From the NCBI GenBank assembly GCA_020249145.1, contig JADCGF010000012.1, positions 124,001 through 188,000 on the forward strand: a stretch of 64,000 bases of DNA, in the 5' to 3' direction. Under the pieces are notes generated by a model that saw nothing but the letters and a program-made list of their open reading frames with translations, was not told the origin of the DNA and did no database searches. The stretch's first letter is position 1. Each line of letters begins with the position of its first letter. The stretch is from Roseomonas sp. (lineage in GTDB: Bacteria; Pseudomonadota; Alphaproteobacteria; Acetobacterales; Acetobacteraceae). The position numbers were made by a program, and so were the translations under genes. Shown piece after piece: positions 52,162 through 61,541 of the stretch.

Positions 52162-53781
52162 TCAGCGCAAATCCACCGTCGTCAAATCCTGGAACCATGA
52201 TTGGGCCGAGGTGAAGCCCGTCACGCGCCGGCTCATGGCGCGGGGGTTCAAATCATGCACAATCCAAAGCCAGGGTGGGTTATCCACCAGCCGCGCATGC
52301 GCCGTGGCAAGCAGTTGGTTAATCTTCGCGGGGTCGCGTTCACGTTCCAATTCAGCGAAGGCGGCATCGAATTGGTCATCCTTCCAATGGCCGTTATTCG
52401 AACCGCGCGGCGCGAAGTTGGAAGACAGGAACCAACGCGCAAAGGCCGAGGCATCCGATGAATAAAGGCTGATATTCACCGCATCCGCGCCAAGCCAGGC
52501 CGGCTGATCCGGCGGGAAGCGCAGTGCCGCCAATAGCGTATTCCATTCCACCACTTCAAAATTCACCCGCACGCCGCAATTCTGCTGGAGCGATTGCTGG
52601 AGGAATTCATTCATCGGCAGCGGCAGCATCTGGCCTGAGCCGGAATTGGAAATCCCGACCTTGAGCGTGAGCGGGCGCTGCGCATTATAGCCTGCTTCCG
52701 CCAGCAAAGCGCGGCCCCGCGCGGGGTCCAGCCGGTAGCGGTTTTGCGGATTACCGAAGGTGGGGTCATTCGCCTTGACGAAGCCCGCGGAAGGTTCAGC
52801 CGTGCCATTCAGCAATTGCACCATACCGTCGCGGTCAATGCAGTAATTCAACGCCTGGCGCACGCGCACATCGGCAACCGGGCTGCTCGCGCGGCCTGTC
52901 GCGAAAACCCAGGGCCAGACATGGGGATAGGAATTGGTGACGATATTGAACCCCGCCTGACGGAGTGAGCCAATCGCATCCGGCGGCGGCACCTCAATCC
53001 AATCGACCTGGCCGGAACGTAGCGCGGCAAGGCGCGTATTGGCTTCTGGCATGGGGAGCAGCACGATGCGATCAAGCTTCGCCCGGCGCGCCGCATCCCA
53101 GTAATTGTCGTTCCGTGAAAGCTCCGCCGATTGGCGCGGCACAAAGCGGGTAAGCCGGAAGGGGCCAGTGCCGGCCGGCGGCAAAGCCGCCACACGCGCC
53201 CAATCCCGCCCCGCCTGTTCAAAGGAATTCGGGGAGGTGATCAGGACATAGACGGCCAGGAAAGGCCAATAGGAAACCGGGCGGGTGGTTGTGGTCTCAA
53301 ACGTGAAGTCATCCACCTTGCGATAGGATTCCAGCACCGGGATGCGCCCGCGCGTGATCGCGCTGCCGGTCGCGTCAAATTGCGGGCTGTCATTCTTGAA
53401 AAAGCGGTCGAAATTCCACAGCACCGCATCGGCGTTGAAGGGCGTGCCATCATGGAACGTCACGCCACGGCGCAAATGAAAGCGCCAGATGCGCGGGTCA
53501 TTGGCATCCTGTTCGAAGCGTTCGGCAAGGCCCGGCTTGATCCCCGCCGGCTGATCAGCGCGGGACAAATCCCACAGCACCAGCGATTCAAACACCGGAT
53601 AGCCAAGAAAGCGCATGCCTTCGAAGCCATTATTGGGCATGCCGGTGGTGGTGGGCACATCGGTCGCGGTCATGGCGATACGCAGCGTCTTTTGCTGCTG
53701 CTGAGCCTCAGCGCCCGCAACACCCATGGCCATTAGGGCAGCGGAAAGCGCCGCGCCCCAAAGGCGATTTTTCCAATTCAT
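52162..53781 (-). CDS. Peptide/nickel-type (family 5) ABC solute-binding protein, orphan
   Basis: This 539-residue periplasmic receptor has a signal peptide (MNWKNRLWGAALSAALMAMGVAGAEA) and the family 5 core: FEQDANDPRIWRFHLRRGVTFHDGTPFNADAVLWNFDRF (residues 90-130), then ALNYCIDRDGMVQLLNGTA. Such receptors bind oligopeptides, opines, nickel chelates or other solutes. There is no permease or ATPase in the neighbourhood, so it is an orphan or works with distant subunits. It is co-oriented downstream of the Bug gene at 53863. Confidence 0.9.
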   Translation of the reverse strand: MNWKNRLWGAALSAALMAMGVAGAEAQQQQKTLRIAMTATDVPTTTGMPNNGFEGMRFLGYPVFESLVLWDLSRADQPAGIKPGLAERFEQDANDPRIWRFHLRRGVTFHDGTPFNADAVLWNFDRFFKNDSPQFDATGSAITRGRIPVLESYRKVDDFTFETTTTRPVSYWPFLAVYVLITSPNSFEQAGRDWARVAALPPAGTGPFRLTRFVPRQSAELSRNDNYWDAARRAKLDRIVLLPMPEANTRLAALRSGQVDWIEVPPPDAIGSLRQAGFNIVTNSYPHVWPWVFATGRASSPVADVRVRQALNYCIDRDGMVQLLNGTAEPSAGFVKANDPTFGNPQNRYRLDPARGRALLAEAGYNAQRPLTLKVGISNSGSGQMLPLPMNEFLQQSLQQNCGVRVNFEVVEWNTLLAALRFPPDQPAWLGADAVNISLYSSDASAFARWFLSSNFAPRGSNNGHWKDDQFDAAFAELERERDPAKINQLLATAHARLVDNPPWLWIVHDLNPRAMSRRVTGFTSAQSWFQDLTTVDLR

Positions 53782-53862
53782 TTTCTGTCTCCCGTCAGTG
53801 GCAGCGCGGGGGCGCTGCCTTGGGGACAGCCTAGCAAGGTTTGCGCCTGGGCCAAGCCCTGC

Positions 53863-54831
53863 TTATTCAGATTTGATGTTCTGGCTGCGGATCAGATCGC
53901 CCCACATGACCAATTCTTCGGCAAGGGTGCGCGCCAAAACCTCAGGCCCGCCGGTCTCCAACACCACGCCCTGTTCACCCATGCGCGCGATCAGATCAGG
54001 GTCGCGCGTCGCCACGGCCAGGGCTTGCGCGGCGCGCGCCACAATCGGCGCAGGCAAGCCCGCCGGGCCGAACAGCCCCTGCCAGAAAACGCCGTTGAAG
54101 CCAGGCAGCGCATCGGCGACAGGCGGCAAATCCGGCAGCAGCGCCAATCTTTCCTTGGAGGAGATAGCAAGTGCGCGCGTCGCCCCTTCCCGCACCGCCG
54201 GCAGGGCTTCCTGCACCGCGCTGAACATCGCCTGAACGCGGTTTTGCCGAAGGTCAATCAAGGCCGCCGCACCGCCACGATAGGGCACATGCACCACATC
54301 AATCCCCGCCCGCGCGCGGAACAATTCCAGGCACAAATGGTTCACCGCGCCAGTGCCTGAGGAGCTGAAATTCACGCGGCCAGGATTGGCCTTGGCATAG
54401 GCAATCAGCTCGGCCGTGCTGCGCACTGGCAGTGATGGATGCACATGGAGAATGAAGGCGGAGCGAAACACGGTGCCAATCGGCGTCAGCGCCGCCACCG
54501 GATCGCGCGGTTGCAGATTGGGTTGCAGTGCCGGGTTGATGGCAAGCGTCGAGGTCCCCATCAGCAGCGTATAGCCATCTGGCCGCGCCTGGGCGGCGGC
54601 GTTATTCGCGACAGCCGTCGCGGCGCCGGGGCGGTTATCCACCACCAAAGTCTGGCCCAATTCCCGGCTCATGCGGTCCACAACGCCACGCGCGCCGAAA
54701 TCCGTCACACCACCGGGCGGATAGCCGAGCAGCACGGAAACACTGCGGGAAGGCCAGGTTTCCTGGGCGCGCAGCGCATGGGGTAAGGCCGGCGCGGCAA
54801 GGGTTGCGGCAAGCAGGGCGCGTCTTTGCAT
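53863..54831 (-). CDS. Bug/TctC-type receptor (orphan)
   Basis: This 322-residue Bug-family solute receptor starts at ATG 54831 (MQRRALLAATLAAPALPHALRAQETWPSR), a signal peptide. It has the Bug signature SVSVLLGYPPGGVTDFGARGVVDRMSRELGQTLVVDNRPGAATAVANNAAA. Related to the receptors at 24131 and 25728, it lacks TctA/B partners. It probably shares an operon with the downstream family 5 receptor at 52162 (gap 81 bases). Ligand not known. Confidence 0.9.
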   Translation of the reverse strand: MQRRALLAATLAAPALPHALRAQETWPSRSVSVLLGYPPGGVTDFGARGVVDRMSRELGQTLVVDNRPGAATAVANNAAAQARPDGYTLLMGTSTLAINPALQPNLQPRDPVAALTPIGTVFRSAFILHVHPSLPVRSTAELIAYAKANPGRVNFSSSGTGAVNHLCLELFRARAGIDVVHVPYRGGAAALIDLRQNRVQAMFSAVQEALPAVREGATRALAISSKERLALLPDLPPVADALPGFNGVFWQGLFGPAGLPAPIVARAAQALAVATRDPDLIARMGEQGVVLETGGPEVLARTLAEELVMWGDLIRSQNIKSE

Positions 54832-54922
54832 TGGGATCCTCCCGATCATCGGCACAGGCTGCTTCAGCCGGGACCGAGGATCAAGCCCCAGCCGCCATCA
54901 CAGCCTGACGGTCACGCGCAGA

Positions 54923-56215
54923 TCAGGCTTCCAAACCTGCAAGGCGTCGTTCGCGCGCAGCAATGACATTGAAGCCAATCGAACGGAAAGGCTCGGGTGC
55001 CACCCAATTGGCGAGCCCCCAGGTCGCGCGCACCTCATTTTCCTTGCAGTGACCCAAAGCCAATTCAGCAAGCCGTTTGCCGAGAATACTGCCCTTCACA
55101 ATGCCAGCGCCATTGCAGCCGGCTGAGGTGTAAAGCCCTTCTTCCACCTGGCCCCACCATGGCGCGCCATTCATGGTAAGCGCCGTGGTGCCGCCCCAGA
55201 CCTGATCCAAGCCGTTATGGGCAAGCCCTGGGTAGCGGCGTTGAAAGCAGGATAGCAGGGTTTCGCGGACGCGCGATGCAGTCACTGGCCGTTCATGCGC
55301 ATACATGGACCGCACCAAAAGCCGATCCGGCCCAACGCGCCGCACGGTAGTTCCCAAACGATGCGAAGGCAGCAAGCCCCACACAGGCATGCTGCCCAGA
55401 TGCAGCGCGTCCTTGGCGTTCAAGGGTTCAGAGAGTGCGGCATAGGTATACATGGTCACCAGCCGATCACGCAGGCGGCCAAAATGGCGGATGGCGGCAT
55501 TGGTCGCCATGATAACCGATGGCGCGGTGATGCATGCCAATGGCGTTTCCAGATACCATTTGTCCCGACGCTGCATCGAAAGCAGCGGCGTGTTTTCGTG
55601 CAGCGCGATATTGGCGGGCAGGGTATCAGCTAGGCCCCGGATCAGCGCCGCAGGATCAAGCAAATAACCTTCTTCCGTGTAAAGCGCGCATTGATAATAG
55701 CTGGTGCCGATGCGTTCTTGCAGCGCGTTGCGATCCCAAAGTTGATGGGGCAAGCCCGCCGCCTTCACCGCCGCTCCCAGAGCCCGCACCTGCTTTGCCC
55801 CGAGATCGGTGGCGGCAGCCTTGATGCGGCCAGAGCGTTGCAGGCCACAATCAATGCCGTTTTGTTCGATGGGCGCCATAAGCCAGGCCCAGCCTTCTTC
55901 GGTAAAGCGATTGAGCGCCTCGGCATGCTGAAGGTCAGCGGTGTTGGGGCCGGCAGGCAGGTCGCGCGGGCTGGCGAAACCGGAATTGCGCCCGGAAGAA
56001 CCCTCACCAATCTCGGTCGCCTCGATCACCATGATGCGCGCTTGAGGCTGAATTTCGGCCAGGCGGCGTGCAGCCGCAAGCCCGGTATAGCCGGCACCGA
56101 CAATAACGTGATCTGCTGAGATATCGCCCTTCGCCTCGGCGCAGGCTGCGCGCGGCGGCAATAGGGCGTTGAAGCCGGAACGGTCAGGATAGGCCGGGAA
56201 AGATGGGCGCTTCAT
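54923..56215 (-). CDS. FAD-dependent amine-oxidase-like oxidoreductase (DAO fold, PuuB-like)
   Basis: This 430-residue protein is a D-amino-acid-oxidase-fold flavoprotein: ADHVIVGAGYTGLAAARRLAEI (residues 33-54) binds FAD, then VIEATEIGEGSSGRNSGFASP matches the gamma-glutamylputrescine/glycine oxidase class. The C-terminus has the second FAD contact, GLYTSAGCNGAGIVKGSILGKRLAELALG. It oxidises a primary or secondary amine to an aldehyde or imine. Start ATG 56215 is preferred; a longer frame adds a basic non-family leader. It is divergent from the Pho-boxed phnCDEE transporter (153-base gap), which suggests it may act on an imported aminophosphonate or amine, an inference. Confidence 0.88.
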   Translation of the reverse strand: MKRPSFPAYPDRSGFNALLPPRAACAEAKGDISADHVIVGAGYTGLAAARRLAEIQPQARIMVIEATEIGEGSSGRNSGFASPRDLPAGPNTADLQHAEALNRFTEEGWAWLMAPIEQNGIDCGLQRSGRIKAAATDLGAKQVRALGAAVKAAGLPHQLWDRNALQERIGTSYYQCALYTEEGYLLDPAALIRGLADTLPANIALHENTPLLSMQRRDKWYLETPLACITAPSVIMATNAAIRHFGRLRDRLVTMYTYAALSEPLNAKDALHLGSMPVWGLLPSHRLGTTVRRVGPDRLLVRSMYAHERPVTASRVRETLLSCFQRRYPGLAHNGLDQVWGGTTALTMNGAPWWGQVEEGLYTSAGCNGAGIVKGSILGKRLAELALGHCKENEVRATWGLANWVAPEPFRSIGFNVIAARERRLAGLEA

Positions 56216-56328
56216 GGGCTTCTGTGTATGGAGCCTGTCATGAATGCGCAATGATGCCGCTTTCTTCCATGCGCGGTGGCGCCATTTGGTGCGCCTGAAA
56301 TGCACAAGGACTCCGATCCTTCACCGAA

Positions 56329-56346
56329 CTGTCATCCTTCTGTCAT
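56329..56346 (+). promoter_or_regulatory. PHO box upstream of phnC
   Basis: CTGTCAT-CCTT-CTGTCAT: two exact 7-base repeats separated by 4 bases, the PhoB operator consensus, ending 40 bases before the preferred phnC ATG. A lone CTGTCAT half site is also at 56235-56241 near the FAD gene. Confidence 0.9.
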
Positions 56347-56386
56347 GGAGCATTGCTAGGCCGCGATCATGAAAAGCGGGGTCTCC

Positions 56387-57184
56387 ATGCTGGAAATTGA
56401 ACGTCTGACGCGGCGCTTTGGCGCCAAGACGGCGGTGGATGGCGTGAGCTTGCGCATCCCGGCGGGGCAGATGGTGGGCGTGATTGGGCGTTCAGGCGCG
56501 GGGAAATCCACGCTGCTGCGTATGATCAACCGCCTGACGGAGCCCAGCGAAGGGCGCATCATCTTCGATGGCCGGGATGTGACGCAATTGAAGGGCCGGG
56601 CGTTGCGCGATTGGCGCATGCGTTCGGCCATGATTTTCCAGCAATTCAACCTAGTGCAAAGGCTGGATGTACTGACCAATGTGCTGGTCGGGCGGCTCAA
56701 TCAGCGCCCCATGCTGTCTTCCATGTTCAAAATGTTCACTGCCGAAGAACGCGCCATGGCGCTGACCGCCTTGGACCGATTTGATCTGGCCGAGGCCGCG
56801 CTGCAGCGCGCGGACACACTTTCCGGCGGGCAGCAGCAGCGTGTCGCGATTGCGCGCGCGCTGATGCAGAATCCGCGCCTGATCCTGGCGGATGAGCCGA
56901 TTGCCTCGCTCGACCCGCGCAATTCAAAAATTGTGATGGATGCGCTGCGCGATGTTAATCGCGATGGCCTGACTGTGCTGGTCAATCTGCATGATCTGAC
57001 CACGGCGCGCAATTATTGCGACCGCATTGTCGCGCTGAATGCCGGGCGGGTGGTGTTTGATGGCCCGCCCGCGGAGCTCACCGCCGCCCGCATCCGCGAG
57101 GTTTATGGCGTGACCGAAGAAGAATTCGCCGAAGAAGCCGCGCTGGCTGTCGGCGCCACACCGCATCAGCTTGCGGTGGCTTGA
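56387..57184 (+). CDS. phnC: Phosphonate ABC transporter ATPase PhnC
   Basis: This 265-residue ATPase powers phosphonate import. Walker [10 protein letters not shown] is at residues 34-42, the Q-loop [21 protein letters not shown] matches PhnC, the signature is [15 protein letters not shown], and Walker [13 protein letters not shown]. The start ATG 56387 ([11 protein letters not shown]) leaves room for the promoter; an in-frame ATG at 56369 would lie within about 25 bases of the PHO box. The 3' end overlaps the longest reading of phnD but phnD's own ATG is downstream. First gene of phnC-phnD-phnE-phnE. Confidence 0.94.
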   Translation: MLEIERLTRRFGAKTAVDGVSLRIPAGQMVGVIGRSGAGKSTLLRMINRLTEPSEGRIIFDGRDVTQLKGRALRDWRMRSAMIFQQFNLVQRLDVLTNVLVGRLNQRPMLSSMFKMFTAEERAMALTALDRFDLAEAALQRADTLSGGQQQRVAIARALMQNPRLILADEPIASLDPRNSKIVMDALRDVNRDGLTVLVNLHDLTTARNYCDRIVALNAGRVVFDGPPAELTAARIREVYGVTEEEFAEEAALAVGATPHQLAVA

Positions 57185-57213
57185 ACCACATCCCCCCAAA
57201 AGGAGATTGCGAG

Positions 57214-58212
57214 ATGATCACCCGTCGTTCGCTGGCCACGCTTGCCGCTGGCGCTGCCCTGCTGCCAAGCCTTGCCCAGGCGCAAGCTTGGACCCCGCGC
57301 CGCACGGAAACCTTTACCGAAGGCTTCCCCGCCCCGGGCCGCCGCCCTTGGGCAGATCAGGTGCCGCAGCTTCGCGTGGGGCTGATGGGCGGTGAGAATG
57401 AAGCCGATCGCCTGGGCCGTTTTGGTGCCTATCGCGAATTGCTGGAACGCACCTTTGGTGTGCCGGTGCGGCTGTTCCCAGCGTCTGACTATGCCGGTGT
57501 GCTGCAAGCTTTCGCGGCAAAGCAGATTGAAATCGCAGCGCTTGGCGCTTCGGCCTATGCCGGCGCCTGGCTCGATACCAATGGCGGGGTGGAACCGCTT
57601 TTCGTAGCTGAGGAAGCGGATGGGTCCATTCACTATCTTTCCGTCATGGTAACGCGTGCCGATTCCGGCATCACCAATATGGAACAAATGCGCGGCAAAT
57701 CCTTGGCCTGGGCGGATGCCAATTCCGCTTCCGGCTATCTGATCCCGCGTTTCTCGCTTCGCCGTGCCGGCATTGGTGTGGAACCCGGCCAGTATTTCTC
57801 CCGCACCGGCTTTGGTGGCGGGCATGAACAGGCGGTGATTGCGGTTCTGCAACGCCAATATGATGCTGCCGTGACCTGGACCTCTGGCCAGGGCAATGAA
57901 GCGCAGGGCTTCAGCCGAGGTAATCTGGCCGCCATGGTGCAAAAGGGGCTTTTGAACATGCGCGATTTGCGCATCATTTGGCGCTCTGAGCCGATCCTGA
58001 ATGGTCCCATGGTCACCCGCACGGATCTTCCCTCAGCTTTCAGGGAAGATATCAAGCGCTTCCATCTGGCGCTGCCCAAGGTGCATCCAGAAATTTACAA
58101 GCAGATCGAACGTGGTGGCGGCACGGGTTATCGTGAAGTGCGCCACCAGGATTTTGAACTTTTTGTCGAACTGCGTCGTGAGGAAGCCGCTGCGCGTCGT
58201 CGCCGTTCCTGA
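57214..58212 (+). CDS. phnD: Phosphonate ABC transporter periplasmic receptor PhnD
   Basis: This 332-residue receptor has a signal peptide with twin Arg (MITRRSLATLAAGAALLPSLAQA). The family region is VGLMGGENEADRLGRFGAYRELLERTFGVPVRLFPASDYAGVLQAFAAKQIEIAALGASAY, a PhnD/phosphate-type fold. The ATG at 57214 follows AAAGGAGA at 9-base spacing. The specificity-determining residues cannot be aligned here; 2-aminoethylphosphonate, phosphite and other phosphonates are options. Gene 2 of the transporter. Confidence 0.92.
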   Translation: MITRRSLATLAAGAALLPSLAQAQAWTPRRTETFTEGFPAPGRRPWADQVPQLRVGLMGGENEADRLGRFGAYRELLERTFGVPVRLFPASDYAGVLQAFAAKQIEIAALGASAYAGAWLDTNGGVEPLFVAEEADGSIHYLSVMVTRADSGITNMEQMRGKSLAWADANSASGYLIPRFSLRRAGIGVEPGQYFSRTGFGGGHEQAVIAVLQRQYDAAVTWTSGQGNEAQGFSRGNLAAMVQKGLLNMRDLRIIWRSEPILNGPMVTRTDLPSAFREDIKRFHLALPKVHPEIYKQIERGGGTGYREVRHQDFELFVELRREEAAARRRRS

Positions 58213-58214
58213 GT

Positions 58215-59117
58215 ATGCAAGAAGCCTATGCCACCAGCCTTCCCGCGGTGATCCGCGGGGAGGAAGCCTTTCAGGCGGCCCGCCGCCAGAAGCGCAACGC
58301 CGCGCTTTTGGGCGCAGCGGTGGTATTGGTGTGCCTGATTATTGCCGCCTGGATCAGTGAAGCGCATCCCGCGACATTATGGGCCGGGCTACCGCGCATT
58401 TTTGAGTATTTCACCCGCATCCTGCCTGATTTGCGCTGGGATGCGTTGTTTGCGAGTGCGGAGACCGAGGGCTCCATCGCCTTCTGGTTCTATCGCCTGC
58501 CGGAATGGGCGCTGTTGATTCTGGAAACCGCGAATATGGCGGCATTGGCTACGCTGCTGGGTTCGGCGGTATCTCTGCTGCTGGCTTTTCCTGCCGCGCG
58601 CAACATCGCGCCTTCAGGTCTTGTCTATAACCTCACGCGCCGCTTTCTGGAGGCGCTGCGCACCATTCCCGAAATCGTCTATGCGCTGATTTTCGTCTGG
58701 GCCTTTGGCGTTGGTGCGTTGGCGGGCATTTTGGCGATTGCGCTGCATAGCGCCGGCGCCAATGGCAAGCTGTTTGCCGAGGCGATTGAGAATGCCGACA
58801 TGAAGCCCTGGGATGGTGTGACCTCGGCCGGTGGCAGTTGGTTCGCCGCCTGCCGCTTTGCCATTCTGCCGCAAGTGCTGCCCAATATCCTGTCCTATCT
58901 GCTGCTGCGTTTTGAAGTGAATATCCGCTCCGCCAGCGTGATCGGCTTTGTCGGCGCGGGCGGCATTGGAGAGGAGCTCTATAAGGTGATCTCCTTCAAT
59001 TATTATGAGGAAATCAGCGCCATCATCCTGCTGATCATTCTGACTGTCGTCATTGTTGACCTGCTATCCGAAAAGCTGCGCCACGCCGCGATTGGCCGGC
59101 TGGAGGCTGCGCGATGA
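58215..59117 (+). CDS. phnE: Phosphonate ABC transporter permease PhnE (first copy)
   Basis: This 300-residue inner-membrane protein has six or so TM helices, with the PhnE EAA loop AIENADMKPWDGVTSAGGSWFAACRFAILPQVLPNILSY near residues 190-230 and GFVGAGGIGEELYKVI. N-terminus is a soluble 25 residues then TM1. It begins 3 bases after phnD and overlaps the second phnE by 4 bases, so the two permeases are likely heterodimeric partners. Confidence 0.93.
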   Translation: MQEAYATSLPAVIRGEEAFQAARRQKRNAALLGAAVVLVCLIIAAWISEAHPATLWAGLPRIFEYFTRILPDLRWDALFASAETEGSIAFWFYRLPEWALLILETANMAALATLLGSAVSLLLAFPAARNIAPSGLVYNLTRRFLEALRTIPEIVYALIFVWAFGVGALAGILAIALHSAGANGKLFAEAIENADMKPWDGVTSAGGSWFAACRFAILPQVLPNILSYLLLRFEVNIRSASVIGFVGAGGIGEELYKVISFNYYEEISAIILLIILTVVIVDLLSEKLRHAAIGRLEAAR

Positions 59118-59941
59118 GCGAGAGCAGCATCACGACTTGGCGCGCGCGCATGCCGGCTGCCTTCGGGCCCGGGCCTTTCCGGCTGGGCTTGCGTTTTCTG
59201 GGCCTGGCGCTGTTCCTGGTTTGGTTTGTCGGCACGCTCTGGTATTTTGATTTCTCGCCGACACGGCTTTGGAATGGCCTGAGCGGGCTTGGCAAGATTC
59301 TTGTGCTGATGATCCCGCCCTCCCCCGGGGAGCTTTGGCTCGAAATCATGAAGGGCATGGCGGAGAGTGTCGCCATGGCGTTCCTCGGCACTTTCCTGGC
59401 TGCCATCGTCGCCATTCCGCTGGGCTTCATGGGGGCGCGCAATGTGGTGACGGTCACGCTGCTGCGCTTTTCCTTCCGGCGCGTGCTGGATGGTATGCGC
59501 GGCGTGGATCAATTGATCTGGGCGCTGGCTTTCGTGCGCGCGGTGGGGTTAGGTCCTCTCGCAGGGGTGCTCGCGATTTTCGTCTCAGATATCGGGATTC
59601 TCTCGAAGCTATACGCGGAAGCCATCGAAAACGCCGAAAAACGCCAAGCCGAAGGTGTGACGGCCGCTGGTGGCGGGCGGCTGCTAGGCATCCGCTTTGG
59701 GATTCTGCCGCAGGTGGCACCCGTCATGCTGGCCCAGGCGCTCTATTTCTTTGAGAGCAATACGCGTTCCGCTTCCATCCTTGGCGTGGTGGGCGCGGGC
59801 GGGATTGGGCTGCAAATCGCCGAGCGCATTCGCGTGCGCCATTGGGATGAGGTGGCTTTCATCATCATCCTGATGATCATCACCGTCGCCGCGATTGATT
59901 GGATTTCCGGCCGCATCCGCCGCCGCCTGATCACCGCCTGA
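59114..59941 (+). CDS. phnE: Phosphonate ABC transporter permease PhnE (second copy)
   Basis: This 275-residue permease is homologous to the first (EAA loop AIENAEKRQAEGVTAAGGGRLLGIRFGILPQVAPVMLAQ, GVVGAGGIGLQIAERIRV). The 4-base overlap ATGA with the previous gene implies coupled translation and a 1:1 heterodimer. Both permease copies resemble the tandem phnE pair found in several alphaproteobacterial phn operons. No C-P lyase or phosphonatase gene follows in the window. Confidence 0.93.
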   Translation: MSESSITTWRARMPAAFGPGPFRLGLRFLGLALFLVWFVGTLWYFDFSPTRLWNGLSGLGKILVLMIPPSPGELWLEIMKGMAESVAMAFLGTFLAAIVAIPLGFMGARNVVTVTLLRFSFRRVLDGMRGVDQLIWALAFVRAVGLGPLAGVLAIFVSDIGILSKLYAEAIENAEKRQAEGVTAAGGGRLLGIRFGILPQVAPVMLAQALYFFESNTRSASILGVVGAGGIGLQIAERIRVRHWDEVAFIIILMIITVAAIDWISGRIRRRLITA

Positions 59942-59945
59942 ACGG

Positions 59946-59965
59946 CCCCGGGGCCATTCCCGGGG
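59946..59965. terminator. GC hairpin after phnE
   Basis: CCCCGGG (59946-59952), loop GCCATT, then CCCGGGG (59959-59965): a perfect 7-bp stem four bases after the phnE stop. No T-run. Same style as the hairpin at 50886 (GC stem, loop ending CATT). Confidence 0.55.
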
Positions 59966-60020
59966 TGACGGCGACGCCTAATCCAGCCTAGGCTTCCCTG
60001 ATGAGGAAACCGGGACGGGC

Positions 60021-61541
60021 ATGAGCGAGGCAGCGCCGCAAGGCGGCATATTCAGCATCAGTGGCCGGCAATGGCTGATCCTGCTGATGGTGCAATTGGC
60101 CAATTTGCTATTTGGCATGACCATCACGCTGGCCAATCTTGTGCTGCCGGATATGCGGGGCGCGCTTTCAGCCACGCAGGATGAAATCTCCTGGGTTATC
60201 ACTCTCAATCTTGTGGCAACCGCGGTGGCAACACCGGTCACAGGATGGCTCGCGAGCCGGCTTGGCTGGCGCAATTTGATGTTCGGGACGGTGCTTGGCT
60301 TCACCATCTGTTCGCTGCTGTGCGGCTTGGCGACCAGCCTTGATACGCTGATCCTGGCGCGCATCGGCCAGGGTGCTTTTGGCGCGCCAATCATGCCCAT
60401 GGGGCAGGCCATATTGCTGGCGTCTTTCCCCAAGCACTTGCAGCCGACCGCGATTGTAATCTGGGGCGTGGGCGCAGTATTCGGCCCCGTGCTTGGCCCC
60501 ATTCTGGGCGCCATGGCGACCGAGGCGTGGAACTGGCGCGCGGCGTTTTTCATGATTGTGCCGCCGGGCATCGCTACGCTGATCTGCATCTGGTTTGCGC
60601 TGTCTGATCGGACTGAACGCCAGCCGATTTCCTTTGATTGGACGGGCTTTCTGGCGCTTTCCATCGCCATCATCTGCATCCAGTTGATCCTGGATCGCGG
60701 CCAAAGGCTTGATTGGTTCGAAGCGCCGGAAATGATCGCCTGCGCCGTGATTGGCGCCATCAGCTTTTATATCTTCATCGCACATTGCCTGACCGCGCAG
60801 GCACCATTCCTCAATCCCAGGCTTTTCCTGGATCGAAATTTCGCCATCGGCACGGCGATTGCCTTTGTGATGGGGATGCTGGCCTTCACGAGCCTCACGC
60901 TATTCCCGACCATGCTGCATGATTTGCGCGGCTATCCGGATAATGCGGTGAGTATCCTGATCGCGGCGCGCGGCATGGGCAATTGGGTGGCCTTTCTGGT
61001 GGTGGTGCAACTGACCCGTTGGGCGCCGCGCTTCACCATTGGGCTTGGGTTGTTCTTCCAGGCGTTATCAGGATTCTGGATGGCGCAATTCGACATCAAT
61101 GTTACCGAAAGCCAAATCTTCTGGTCGCATCTGCTGCAAGGTTTCGGCCAATCCATCGCCTTCACGCCCATGACGGTCATGGCGTTTTCCACCTTGCCCG
61201 CGCATCAGGTGACCGAAGGCTCAGCCATTTTCACGCTCATGCGCAATTTCGGATCAAGCCTGTTCATTTCCATCGCGGTGATGATGCTGATCCGTTCCAC
61301 CAGCGAAAATTACGCTCGGCTTGGGGAATTCGTCACCCCCTACAACAAGCTGCTGAGCCTGCCGAATTTCCCAGCGAGTTGGGATCTGGAAAGCGCATCC
61401 GGCCTGTTCCGCCTGGCGGGGGAAATTCAGCGCCAGGCAGCGATGATCGGCTATGTGAACGCCTTCTATCTGATGGCGGCAACGGCGGCGGTCAGCGTGC
61501 CGCTGGCCTTCTTCATGCAAAAGGCGAAGCGGCTGGCTTAG
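60021..61541 (+). CDS. DHA2-family (EmrB/QacA-type) multidrug efflux MFS transporter
   Basis: This 506-residue membrane protein has about 14 TM helices, as expected for DHA2. Markers are MTITLANLVLPDMRGALSATQDEISWVITLNLVATAVATPVTGWLASRLGWRNLM (TM1-2 and motif A) and the motif C-like RIGQGAFGAPIMPMGQAIL. The C-terminal block ends in basic residues (MQKAKRLA). It is the probable exporter of hydrophobic compounds; no adjacent EmrA periplasmic adaptor is seen, so it may act alone or with a distant partner. It converges with the DUF169 gene (stop overlap 4 bases). Confidence 0.9.
   Translation: MSEAAPQGGIFSISGRQWLILLMVQLANLLFGMTITLANLVLPDMRGALSATQDEISWVITLNLVATAVATPVTGWLASRLGWRNLMFGTVLGFTICSLLCGLATSLDTLILARIGQGAFGAPIMPMGQAILLASFPKHLQPTAIVIWGVGAVFGPVLGPILGAMATEAWNWRAAFFMIVPPGIATLICIWFALSDRTERQPISFDWTGFLALSIAIICIQLILDRGQRLDWFEAPEMIACAVIGAISFYIFIAHCLTAQAPFLNPRLFLDRNFAIGTAIAFVMGMLAFTSLTLFPTMLHDLRGYPDNAVSILIAARGMGNWVAFLVVVQLTRWAPRFTIGLGLFFQALSGFWMAQFDINVTESQIFWSHLLQGFGQSIAFTPMTVMAFSTLPAHQVTEGSAIFTLMRNFGSSLFISIAVMMLIRSTSENYARLGEFVTPYNKLLSLPNFPASWDLESASGLFRLAGEIQRQAAMIGYVNAFYLMAATAAVSVPLAFFMQKAKRLA

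Noticed and set aside
52240..52262. GGTTCAAATC stretch resembling a tRNA T-arm
   Set aside because: It lies in a coding region and has no acceptor stem or anticodon arm around it.
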